A stretch of 16,216 nt of DNA, from NCBI GenBank assembly GCA_016744275.1, contig JADGEP010000036.1, forward strand, positions 1-16,216, read 5' to 3'. This document shows positions 7,228 to 14,616 of this stretch, one piece after another (position 1 is the first letter of the stretch; each line of letters opens with the position of its first letter). This DNA is from Candidatus Krumholzibacteriia bacterium. Its GTDB lineage: Bacteria; Krumholzibacteriota; Krumholzibacteriia; LZORAL124-64-63. A model generated the notes under the pieces. That model had not been told where the DNA came from and made no database searches. It saw only the letters and a program-made list of their open reading frames with translations. The position numbers were made by a program, and so were the translations under genes.

Positions 7228-8498
7228 CACACGCCTCCCTTTTCGTTCATTTTTCCGCCACGCCGTGCTCCGGGCATGTCGCCGGATAATTCGTCGCGCC
7301 ATTGCTCACTCAATTTGCCCACCAGAATGGCCTGTTCCACCAGAGCCACAGCCCGCTTGACCACCGGCGCGTCAATCATCTTGCTGCCCAGGCTGACTAC
7401 ACCCAGGCCTTTGGCCTCAGCCTGTTCGAAGGCCAGGACAATACGCGTGGCCTTGTCGATCTCCGCTTCATCTGGCGCAAACGCTTCGTGCACTTCATTG
7501 ATCTGGCGCGGATGAATGCAACCCTTGCCCACAAATCCGAGCCCCTTGGCCTCACGCACTGATTCGCGCAGGCCCACCATGTCGGTCACATCACTGAAGA
7601 CCGTATCGATAGGCTGCACACCGGCGGCTCGGGCTCCGTTGAGCACCTGCGCCCGGGCCCAAAAACTTTCCGTGCCCGCCAACGTGCGCTGAGCGCCGAT
7701 ATCGGCGGTGTAGTCTTCCAAGCCGATGGCCAGGCCCACCACTTTAGGGCTCGCCTTGCCAATTTCATAAGCCTGCCAGGCTCCCAAAGCCGACTCGATG
7801 ATGGGCATCAAATGCACCACGCCCGATTGGCCACTCTTGGCCAGGATTTCTTGAATCCGGCGGTCGACTTCGACGACTTGCGCGGGCTCTTCCACCTTGG
7901 GGATCAGGATCAAGTGAACGCCATGAGGCACCACCCAATCCAGATCTTCAATGCCCTGCGACCCCTGGTTGATCCGCACCATACGCTCGGCGCCATAAAA
8001 ATCCACGGCCCGCAACGCATTGCGCACCAGGCAGCGGGCGGCGTCCTTTTCCGCCGGGGCAACCGAGTCTTCCAAATCCAGAATGATGCCATCGGGGTAG
8101 TGCAATCCCGCGTTCACATAAAACTTGGGTTCATTGCCAGGCAAATACAGACGACTGCGCCGCAGGCGATCGGGCGCGCTGACCGAGGCGTCTTTTTTAT
8201 TCATGGGCAACAACAAGGGAGCGGCCACTTCATGCCCGCTGCGCCGCACCGCTGTTTCCAAACGCGCGGCGATGGTGAAAGGCAGCGCTCCTTTGTCTTC
8301 CACGGTGACCTTGGCGTTGGTCACCCCCAGGGAAGCACACCCCTGAACAACCGCCTCAACAATGCGGTCGCCAAACATGCCAGCCACTTTGCTTTGCAAC
8401 TCGACGGTCACGCCGCCGGATTCCTGCAGCTCAACCTGCACCCAGCAGTCGGACCGCACCCGGCCTCCGCGCTGCCCCGCCCAACCTGTACTCGCCAT
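7227..8498 (-). CDS. Fused citrate lyase acyl carrier (CitD) and beta subunit (CitE)
   Basis: The 423-residue product combines two normally separate subunits. Residues about 1-90 are a CitD-type acyl-carrier domain: VTVELQSKVAGMFGDRI, then VTVEDKGALPFTIAARLETAVRRS, matching the CitD 'DDKGAL...ARLEALL' block. Residues about 112-405 are CitE, a TIM-barrel lyase that splits citryl-ACP into oxaloacetate and acetyl-ACP: RSRLYLPGNEPKF, the LDLEDSV motif (141-147), VRIN with Arg175, MPIIES with Glu235, GLEDYTADIG (259-268) and GKGCIHPRQI (325-334). The candidate serine for the dephospho-CoA prosthetic group is Ser16 in VRSDCW. I chose ATG 8498, with AGAGG eight bases upstream; the frame continues to 8591 but the extra segment resembles no CitD. 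It is the first gene of the operon and overlaps citF by one base. Confidence 0.9.
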   Translation of the reverse strand: MASTGWAGQRGGRVRSDCWVQVELQESGGVTVELQSKVAGMFGDRIVEAVVQGCASLGVTNAKVTVEDKGALPFTIAARLETAVRRSGHEVAAPLLLPMNKKDASVSAPDRLRRSRLYLPGNEPKFYVNAGLHYPDGIILDLEDSVAPAEKDAARCLVRNALRAVDFYGAERMVRINQGSQGIEDLDWVVPHGVHLILIPKVEEPAQVVEVDRRIQEILAKSGQSGVVHLMPIIESALGAWQAYEIGKASPKVVGLAIGLEDYTADIGAQRTLAGTESFWARAQVLNGARAAGVQPIDTVFSDVTDMVGLRESVREAKGLGFVGKGCIHPRQINEVHEAFAPDEAEIDKATRIVLAFEQAEAKGLGVVSLGSKMIDAPVVKRAVALVEQAILVGKLSEQWRDELSGDMPGARRGGKMNEKGGV

Positions 8499-8638
8499 GC
8501 CCGCAACCTCTTCTGTCAAAAGGGAAATCGGCGTCTCCAATCCATGGGAATGATGGTCCAGATTGGCCGCCGAATCAACCGACAATACCACTCGTATTTT
8601 TGGTCAGAATAGCCATTTTTTGCCCGAATGACGCCTTG

Positions 8639-8790
8639 GGGGATAACCTGGACCTCAAATGTGATGATTTTTTATTTATATTTTCATGACATTTTGTAAA
8701 ACCGTTCGGCCCCATGCGCTTAAGGACCTCCAAACACATTTTGAAATCGATTTTCAGGGTAGAATATATCCGGGGATAACTTGGGGATAA
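8639..8790. repeat. Three GGGGATAA direct repeats in the citDE control region
   Basis: Identical octamers GGGGATAA occur at 8639-8646, 8772-8779 and 8783-8790, all in the same orientation. The last two are offset by 11 bp, about one helical turn, so they face the same side of the DNA, and they would overlap the -35/spacer region of the candidate citDE promoter. Read on the minus strand they are TTATCCCC, close to but not matching a DnaA box (TTATCCACA). A transcription-factor operator is the simplest reading, but it is inference. Confidence 0.4.
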
Positions 8791-8815
8791 GCTCTCTAAA
8801 TCACCCATCTGCACC

Positions 8816-8852
8816 AAAAAAAGACGCCCGCGGCAGAAGCCACGAGCGTCTT
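8816..8852 (-). terminator. Rho-independent terminator of pepD
   Basis: On the minus strand, beginning 26 bases after the pepD stop, AAGACGC (rc of 8846-8852) pairs with GCGTCTT (rc of 8821-8827). The stem is extended by CG/CG and GGC/GCC pairs past single mismatches and closed by a TTCT loop. A run of seven T follows the stem pairs (8816-8822, partly overlapping the stem). It isolates pepD from the downstream citDE operon. Confidence 0.85.
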
Positions 8853-8877
8853 GATTCTCCAACAGCAACCGGTGGGC

Positions 8878-10335
8878 TTAGCCCTTGGCCACTTCCTTCA
8901 GCGTCTCGGTGAACAGCTTCCAGATTTTCTGCACACTGGTGATCTGAACCCGCTCGTCCGGGCTGTGGGCCCCGGTGATATTCGGGCCAAAACTCACGAT
9001 GTCCAAATCCGGGTACTTCTCAGTCAGCAGTCCACATTCCAGGCCAGCGTGGATGGCCAACAACTCGGCATCCACACCAAAGGCCTTCTTGTACTTGGCC
9101 TGAGTCACTGCCAGCAGCTTCGACTTCAGGTTCGGCTTCCAGCCGGGATAGCCTTCGGGCTGGTCGACATCCGCGCCGGCCAACTCACCGATCAGGCGGT
9201 GCTGATCCACCAATTCGCCCAATGCGGTCATCACGGACGAACGGCTGCAGCAGGTGATCGCCACTTTGGAACCGTTGGTTTTGACGACACCGAGGTTGGT
9301 GCTCGACTCGACCAAACCGGCGATATCCATACTCATGGACGTCACGCCGCTGGGAATGGCCGCGATCAAACGGTAGGTCGTGCGAGAGCTGTCCAGGCTG
9401 AAGCAACGCGGGGCTTGCACGGCCGCCACTTTCCACTCAAATCCATCATCAAAGCCCGCCAACTCTTCGTTCTTGATCCGGGTCAGGTGCGCATCAACCA
9501 ATTGCTTGAACTTGCGACCGTTCTCCTTGGCGATGGCGACCTTGGCCTCAGCCTCGCGGGGAATGGCGTTGCGCATGCTGCCGCCGTTGATCTCCACCAA
9601 CCGCACGTCCATCTCGTTGGACGCCGCCACCAGCGCACGATTCAACAGCTTGATGGCATTGCCGCGGTGGGTGTGGATATCCAGCCCGCTGTGACCACCT
9701 TTGAGGCCCATGATCGTGATCTTGCGGCCCACGCTGTTTTTGGGCGCGCGCGCCGTGCGGTTCTTCAGGGTGTAGCCCGTATCGCGGCCACCGGCACAAC
9801 CGATGAAAATCGCGTCATCTTCTTCACTGTCCAGGTTGAACATCGTCTTGGCCGAGAAGAAACCCGCTTCGACGCCGGCGGCACCGGTCAGGCCGCGCTC
9901 TTCATCCACAGTCAGCAGGATTTCAATGGGCCCGTGGGTCACGTTTTTCACGTCAGCCAAAGCCAGGCCCATGGCGCAACCGATGGCATTGTCCGCACCC
10001 AAAGTCGTGCCCTCGGCGGTGACCCAGTCACCTTCGATCTTCATCTTGATGGGGTCTTTTTCGAAGTCGTGCTTGGTGGCCGCGTTTTTCTCGCAGACCA
10101 TGTCCACATGACCTTGAACCAGGACCGCAGCCGCTTTTTCCAGGCCCTTGGTGGCCGGAATCTCAATCAACAGGTTGCCAACCTTGTCGTCACGCCAACT
10201 CAGGCTGCGCTCGTCGGCCCAGGCCTTCAGCATGTTCATCACACCGGTCTCGTTGCCAGATCCGCGCGGGATGTCATTCATCTTCTCAAAGACCTGCCAC
10301 ACAGCGGCGGGCTGCAACTTATCAAGCTTCCCCAT
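8878..10335 (-). CDS. pepD: Aminoacyl-histidine dipeptidase (Xaa-His dipeptidase, peptidase D)
   Basis: The 485-residue product has the same length as E. coli PepD, and its metal and catalytic residues fall at a constant offset of four from those I recall there. His76 and Asp78 lie in QGHVDMV, Asp115 in GADNAIG, Glu145-Glu146 in DEERGLTGA, Asp169 in LDSEED, and the final His457 in GAHSPDE. PepD is a cytoplasmic M20-family di-zinc enzyme that hydrolyses dipeptides such as carnosine-type Xaa-His. The LKGGHSGLDIH segment belongs to the inserted lid/dimerisation domain. The start ATG 10335 has a strong AAGGAG seven bases upstream; a longer frame to 10395 lacks family resemblance. It follows the propeller lipoprotein by 131 bp, has its own leader with a tandem repeat, and ends at a clear terminator. 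Its role is probably peptide salvage. Confidence 0.95.
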   Translation of the reverse strand: MGKLDKLQPAAVWQVFEKMNDIPRGSGNETGVMNMLKAWADERSLSWRDDKVGNLLIEIPATKGLEKAAAVLVQGHVDMVCEKNAATKHDFEKDPIKMKIEGDWVTAEGTTLGADNAIGCAMGLALADVKNVTHGPIEILLTVDEERGLTGAAGVEAGFFSAKTMFNLDSEEDDAIFIGCAGGRDTGYTLKNRTARAPKNSVGRKITIMGLKGGHSGLDIHTHRGNAIKLLNRALVAASNEMDVRLVEINGGSMRNAIPREAEAKVAIAKENGRKFKQLVDAHLTRIKNEELAGFDDGFEWKVAAVQAPRCFSLDSSRTTYRLIAAIPSGVTSMSMDIAGLVESSTNLGVVKTNGSKVAITCCSRSSVMTALGELVDQHRLIGELAGADVDQPEGYPGWKPNLKSKLLAVTQAKYKKAFGVDAELLAIHAGLECGLLTEKYPDLDIVSFGPNITGAHSPDERVQITSVQKIWKLFTETLKEVAKG

Positions 10336-10390
10336 TTGGTCACTCCTTATCGGTTCCTGGGTTGGGTGGTCAGTTCTGGAAATTGTGCAA

Positions 10391-10435
10391 TCCAAAGCTC
10401 TCTATTCCAAAGCTCTCTATTCTAAAGTTCTTGGT
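10391..10435. repeat. 15-bp tandem repeat in the pepD leader
   Basis: TCCAAAGCTCTCTAT occurs twice in perfect tandem (10391-10405 and 10406-10420), followed by a third degenerate unit (TCTAAAGTTCTTGGT, 10421-10435) that matches at 10 of 15 positions. It lies 56 bp upstream of the pepD start. It could be a duplicated operator or promoter element, or a neutral slippage product. Confidence 0.7.
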
Positions 10436-10466
10436 CAATCTCTTCAGGCATCACCGGGGACGCGAT

Positions 10467-12257
10467 TCAATTGGTGTACCCCAGAATCAGGCTCCAATAG
10501 CCCACGCAGTGCACACCGCCGCAGGGGTCAACCGCTATCGCGTCCAGCTGATCGTGTTCTCCGGTGGGCATGATCTCCCACGCCTCACCCTCATTGCGCA
10601 ACACCACACCGCTTTGTCCCACGGCATAGGCGATTCCATCCTGGGTGCCGGTCACGGCAAACAAGGGGAACACGGTTCCGGTGCTCCGCACTTCCCAGGG
10701 AGTTGGCCCCGAGCCGCTGCCATGCAGAGCCAGTCCATCAGCCCCCACCACGACAACTTCGCCCTCGGGTCGGCACCATACGCCGTTGAGGCTGGTCTGG
10801 GTATTGGTTTCCAAATTGCTCCAGGTGATGCCGTCAAAGTGCACCGCAGTGCCGCCCAATCCCACAGCAAAAACATCGGAAGGGCCACGCCCTTGCACCG
10901 CCGACAGGGACCGGGTCGTGGGGCTGTCCATTTCCTCCCAGACCGACCCATCATAATGCATGATGGCCCCGCCGCTACCCACCGCAAAAATATTGCCGTT
11001 GCTCGTGCCCCAGATGTCCTCCAGATTCACCGGATTTTGCAATTGCCAGATGGTCCAGGGCCGGCCCGTTTGATACCGGGCAATGACACCGCCGTTGCCC
11101 ACGATAAAGAAGTCGTCAGCCGATTCGCCCCAGATGCCTGCGTAGTCCACCCCGCTCAGATTGGGCGCGATGTTCAACCATCCGGCTCCGGTCGATTGCA
11201 GAACCGCGCCTTTTTTTCCCACCGCGATGACATTGTCGCAATCGGGTGCAAAGACGTCCGTCAACCAGTGGGTGTGCCCTTGATTGACGGTCTGCCAGGC
11301 CGGCCCGCTCAAACTCATGATCAGGCCATTGAAGCCCACCAATACCAGCGCGCTGTCGCCATCGTCCCACAAACCGTACAGATACCGCCCCTGGGCGATG
11401 GTTTCAGACTGCCACTGCCCGCCAACCCGGGTCAGGTAGGTGCCGTTGGCCCCGATGGCTACCGGCGGTTCGCCCGGCAAACCACGCACCGACCACAACC
11501 GGTCCAACCGGCCACTGCTTTCAGAGGTCCAGGAATTGCCGTCAAAACGCAGAATCGTGCCCAGGCTGCCCACGGCATAGACGTTGTCTGGCGTCAGGCC
11601 CCACACACTGTCCAAGGCCTGAACCGTGCCGCTGGCCATGGGCGACCAGTCGGTGCCGTCGTAGTGGATGATGGTGCCGCCGCGACCTACGGCGTAGATG
11701 TCGTCCGCGGCAAAGCCCCAGATGCTGTAGAGGGTTTCGGTGACGCCGCTGTCCTGCAACGTCCAATCTTCACCATCAAAATGAGACACGACGCCGTTTT
11801 CGCCCACGGCGTAGACATTGTCAAAGTCGGTGCCCCAGATGCCCAGAAGGTCGCGGTAGGTTCCGGGGTAGCGCGAGGTCCAGTCCGTGCCGTCATATTG
11901 GTAACAGGCGCCACTTTCGCCGACGACCAAAACCTGGTCTGCTCCCTCACCCCAAACGGCGCGCAGGCTCTGGAAATATTCGAAATTCCAGGTGGTCCAA
12001 TCGCCGTTCATGTAGCGTTTGACGACGCCTTTTTCACTGGTCACAAAAAAATGTGTGCTGGAGACTCCCCACACCGCGCGGTGGGTGTATTCCGGGGCCA
12101 GGGATTGGCGCCAGGCAGGTGCTTTATCCACCACCTGCACGGCGTCGTCGCTGCTGCATCCGGCCATTGCGATACCGGTGAGCACGACAAACAGGACGGA
12201 CCTGAGCCAAAGTCGGGTCCGCCTGCCAAAGGCTGAGATTCCACAGTTGTTGTGCAT
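10467..12257 (-). CDS. Lipoprotein with fourteen propeller repeats
   Basis: The 596-residue product has a lipoprotein signal: RRTR, a hydrophobic core, and the lipobox MAGC with Cys34. The rest, from about residue 62 to the end, is fourteen consecutive repeats of about 39-41 residues. The consensus is L..IWG...DNVYAVG..G.I.HYDG..W, one beta-propeller blade each. The best copies are the second to fifth and ninth to eleventh; the last is truncated after the third strand. Fourteen blades suggest two seven-bladed propellers, by inference. Such repeats usually mediate binding, and no catalytic motif is visible. The start ATG 12257 has no clear ribosome-binding site, but no other in-frame start preserves the signal peptide. 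It follows the M1-like peptidase gene by 78 bp on the same strand, so the two may be co-transcribed envelope proteins. Confidence 0.87.
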   Translation of the reverse strand: MHNNCGISAFGRRTRLWLRSVLFVVLTGIAMAGCSSDDAVQVVDKAPAWRQSLAPEYTHRAVWGVSSTHFFVTSEKGVVKRYMNGDWTTWNFEYFQSLRAVWGEGADQVLVVGESGACYQYDGTDWTSRYPGTYRDLLGIWGTDFDNVYAVGENGVVSHFDGEDWTLQDSGVTETLYSIWGFAADDIYAVGRGGTIIHYDGTDWSPMASGTVQALDSVWGLTPDNVYAVGSLGTILRFDGNSWTSESSGRLDRLWSVRGLPGEPPVAIGANGTYLTRVGGQWQSETIAQGRYLYGLWDDGDSALVLVGFNGLIMSLSGPAWQTVNQGHTHWLTDVFAPDCDNVIAVGKKGAVLQSTGAGWLNIAPNLSGVDYAGIWGESADDFFIVGNGGVIARYQTGRPWTIWQLQNPVNLEDIWGTSNGNIFAVGSGGAIMHYDGSVWEEMDSPTTRSLSAVQGRGPSDVFAVGLGGTAVHFDGITWSNLETNTQTSLNGVWCRPEGEVVVVGADGLALHGSGSGPTPWEVRSTGTVFPLFAVTGTQDGIAYAVGQSGVVLRNEGEAWEIMPTGEHDQLDAIAVDPCGGVHCVGYWSLILGYTN

Positions 12258-12335
12258 GCTGATATTCTACCACATCCGGCTGTCGAGCATGGCGGGAAAT
12301 CGTCTGCCGAGCTGCAATTTCCCGCCCTGGTTGGG

Positions 12336-14423
12336 TTATTTTTTTGCGGTTTCGAACGCCTGCAAGGGCGACTCGCCGGGAGTCCAATTTCCGCGGTCCG
12401 GGCGCCCCGAGCCCACGGGCAACATCAGCCAGCTGTACTTGCCGTAGTGGCTGACCCGATTGGCCAGGCCGGCCAACCTCTGTGCCGAGTCGCAAAGGAC
12501 CACCAGATGGGTCACCGCGGCGTCGTCTGGGTCGTGGGCCGCGAATACCAGATCATATTTGGCCCGGTCGTAACGTTTGCCATTGAGGAAGATCATCTTC
12601 CCGGCCACTTGCAACTCCGGCGGCGACAAGCTTTTCAGCAGGGCGGGGTCCGGATTCATGATGACGTTGCTGTGTCCTTCAGATACCAGAACGCCACCGG
12701 CGGCCAGTGCAGCAGAGCCGTCCTCAACAAAATTGGAGGCGAATTCCTGGCCTGCTTCCAGTAGCGCGGCGCCACCGCCGGCCATAACGAAGACCGGCTC
12801 AGCTTCCGCCAGAACCTGGGTGATGGTCGCTTCGATTTCCTGCTGGTGCAAGCGCCGAAAGAGGTGAAAATCGGGATCCACAGCCACTTTTTCCACGTCC
12901 GCACCCGGCAAGGTGAACCGTCCCGTTTCTCCATCCAGCCGCACCACGTGTTCCTCGCTGCCTTGGGCGGTGGTCAAGACCACCGGCACTTCCAAATCGT
13001 AGGCCGGGTTCTGCTGCCGGATCTCGAGTTTGACCTGGCCGTCTTTGAACTCGACTTCACCGAGGCTGAGCACCGGCGCGCCCGTGCGGGCCAGCCATTG
13101 CTCCTGAAAAACAGCCAAATCCCGTTCACCGGCCGTAGCAAAGGTGTTGATGAAGTCGCTCCAGGACGCCTCGGTGTATTGGTGATCCGCCGCCACGACT
13201 CGCAGACTGTTGAGGAAATTGTCCCGACCGATCAGGCGCGCTGCCATGTGGAAAACCATCATGCTTTTGCCGTAGCCCACCGCCCGCGTCGCTCCACTGT
13301 GACGGCTGCGGAATTCACGCAACGGAAAATCATTGGCGGGGTCTTTCACATAGGCCGCGTAATCCTTCAGGACATTGCGGCGGTATTCGCGGGCAGCGTC
13401 GTCGCTTTCGAGGGTTTTGTAATGATAGTCGGCGCAATAGACAGTCAGCCCCTCACACCAATTGCCCTCTTCAATATTGACGAACACGGAATTGCCCCAC
13501 CAGTTGTGGGCAATTTCATGGCCAAAACTGGTGTAGGGAATAAACGGCAGGCGCAACACCTGCCCGCCCAACAGGGTGTAGCTCGGCATGCCATAGCCCG
13601 TGGGAAACCAGTTTTCCACCGTGGCGAATTTGGTGTAGGGATACGGCCCAATCATCTCTTCATACATGGCGATGTAGGCCTTGGTGCGCTCCATGTAAGT
13701 GGCGCGCAAGCGGGAGTCATCCTCGAGAAAGAATGTCTGGCTGAAGAGGCCTTCGCGCACCTCTTCTTCGTGCACAAAGTAGCGATTGGCGATCAGGTTC
13801 AAGCCATCGCTCGGATGGGTCGTCACCCACCGGGTGTGCAAGCCTTCCTTGGTCGGCTGATGCAACGTGCGTTCGCCCTGCGTCACGGTTTCAAACCCGG
13901 CCGGTGTATCGATCTCCAGGTCGTAAATGGCCATCGCGCCAGTGGCCGAGATCATCCACTGCGCTGCCGAGGAGAGATAAATGCCTTCGTCACTGATCGT
14001 GGCGGTGATTTCGCCGCCGACGTTCTCCCGGGAAAAAACGACATCCTCAACCGATTCCAAAAACGTGCCTTCATAGCTCACCCGCAACGGCCCTCCGTTG
14101 CGCATCCCCATCCGTTGGGCGATCAGGCGCACGTAGGGCCCGTCGTCGTCTTCCCCTTTTTCCACGGCACTGAAAACATCCACTTCGGCGTTGTCCAGCG
14201 AGGTGATCCGGGTCACCGTAAAGCCCTCGCCAAGGCGCAACTCCGTCAATCCCGGCGGCACCATCAGGTAGTCCTCAACGGTCACCGTATTGGTGGTGGT
14301 GTTGAATTTCAGGTAGGCCCGGTGCTCCAGAATGGGAACATCTTCCGCCTGAGACGACACCGCAAACAACGGCAGACATATCAGGGATAGGACAACAGCA
14401 GCAACCAGGCGGCTCCGGGGCAT
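12336..14423 (-). CDS. Secreted M1-like (gluzincin) metallopeptidase
   Basis: The 695-residue product begins with a signal peptide (basic PRSR, a hydrophobic core, likely cleavage after SSQA at residue 26). A beta-rich N-terminal domain is followed by the zinc-peptidase core: FGHEIAHNWWGN with His302, Glu303 and His306, and then Glu324 in GNWCEGLTVY as the likely third ligand. That matches M1 aminopeptidase architecture, but the GAMEN substrate-binding motif normally found before HExxH is absent; ENWFPTGYGMPSYTLLGG stands there instead. The HExxH-to-Glu gap is 17 residues rather than the usual 18. A region after about residue 550 forms an extra C-terminal domain ending in HYGKYSWLMLP. The start ATG 14423 has AAGGAG six bases upstream; the longer frame to 14495 runs through the promoter candidate. 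It is probably the first gene of a transcript with the propeller lipoprotein. Confidence 0.9.
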   Translation of the reverse strand: MPRSRLVAAVVLSLICLPLFAVSSQAEDVPILEHRAYLKFNTTTNTVTVEDYLMVPPGLTELRLGEGFTVTRITSLDNAEVDVFSAVEKGEDDDGPYVRLIAQRMGMRNGGPLRVSYEGTFLESVEDVVFSRENVGGEITATISDEGIYLSSAAQWMISATGAMAIYDLEIDTPAGFETVTQGERTLHQPTKEGLHTRWVTTHPSDGLNLIANRYFVHEEEVREGLFSQTFFLEDDSRLRATYMERTKAYIAMYEEMIGPYPYTKFATVENWFPTGYGMPSYTLLGGQVLRLPFIPYTSFGHEIAHNWWGNSVFVNIEEGNWCEGLTVYCADYHYKTLESDDAAREYRRNVLKDYAAYVKDPANDFPLREFRSRHSGATRAVGYGKSMMVFHMAARLIGRDNFLNSLRVVAADHQYTEASWSDFINTFATAGERDLAVFQEQWLARTGAPVLSLGEVEFKDGQVKLEIRQQNPAYDLEVPVVLTTAQGSEEHVVRLDGETGRFTLPGADVEKVAVDPDFHLFRRLHQQEIEATITQVLAEAEPVFVMAGGGAALLEAGQEFASNFVEDGSAALAAGGVLVSEGHSNVIMNPDPALLKSLSPPELQVAGKMIFLNGKRYDRAKYDLVFAAHDPDDAAVTHLVVLCDSAQRLAGLANRVSHYGKYSWLMLPVGSGRPDRGNWTPGESPLQAFETAKK

Positions 14424-14465
14424 CGCGAACTCCTTATATGGTGATCGAAAAATGGGCGTGGCCAC

Positions 14466-14495
14466 AGAATAGACGGAGCTTGGGCAGGATGGCAA
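14466..14495 (-). promoter_or_regulatory. Sigma70-like promoter candidate for the M1-like peptidase
   Basis: On the minus strand TTGCCA (rc of 14490-14495) is followed after 18 bp by TATTCT (rc of 14466-14471). The -35 has one mismatch to TTGACA and the -10 has two to TATAAT. It lies about 43 bp upstream of the start codon, leaving room for the AAGGAG ribosome-binding site. Confidence 0.45.
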
Positions 14496-14527
14496 GTCGG
14501 CACTGAGAAGTCGGGGCCCGATGCCTC

Positions 14528-14554
14528 AAAAAAGAACCCGACCGGCCGCCAGCC
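14528..14554 (-). terminator. Weak terminator candidate after the small membrane protein gene
   Basis: On the minus strand GGCTGG-CGG-CCGGTC forms a short stem (two wobble pairs, three-base loop), followed at a distance of five bases by six T (14528-14533). The stem is poor, so termination may be partial or this may be chance. Confidence 0.25.
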
Positions 14555-14616
14555 CCGCGCCCCTGACTTGGCGAGATCAAACGATCGATCGGGCACGAGG
14601 CCAACTCGAATGACAC

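Larger units (their letters stand above)
8499..8877. other. AT-rich intergenic/control region upstream of citDE
   Basis: This stretch separates the pepD stop from the citDE start and holds no credible gene; a 97-codon minus-strand frame crosses it but runs through the pepD terminator and looks like nothing known. From the pepD side it holds the pepD terminator, a pair of GGGGATAA direct repeats, a TATATT hexamer on the minus strand (8763-8768) that could be a -10 element for citDE, an AT-rich tract (about 8665-8700) and a third GGGGATAA copy. The leader from that -10 to citDE would be roughly 260 bases. The promoter assignment is tentative because the -35 region (CTTATC) matches the consensus poorly. 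Confidence 0.45.

Noticed and set aside
8772..8790. TTATCCCC repeats as DnaA boxes of a replication origin
   Set aside because: Only one copy reaches eight of nine matches to TTATCCACA and the others have seven. No dnaA, dnaN or gidA-type genes are nearby. An operator is more plausible.
8575..8868. A 97-codon minus-strand frame between pepD and citDE
   Set aside because: It begins within the pepD terminator hairpin region, has no ribosome-binding site or family resemblance, and crosses the AT-rich control region.
8851..10425. A 524-codon plus-strand open frame opposite pepD
   Set aside because: It lies entirely opposite a full-length pepD with all catalytic residues, is rich in His/Gln in the way expected of an antisense frame, lacks a ribosome-binding site and runs through the pepD terminator.
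10362..12236. A 624-codon plus-strand open frame opposite the propeller lipoprotein
   Set aside because: Its apparent periodicity mirrors the repeats on the other strand. It has no signal peptide, domain or ribosome-binding site.
12846..14390. A 514-codon plus-strand open frame opposite the M1-like peptidase
   Set aside because: It is antisense to a complete zinc peptidase and shows no recognisable family features.
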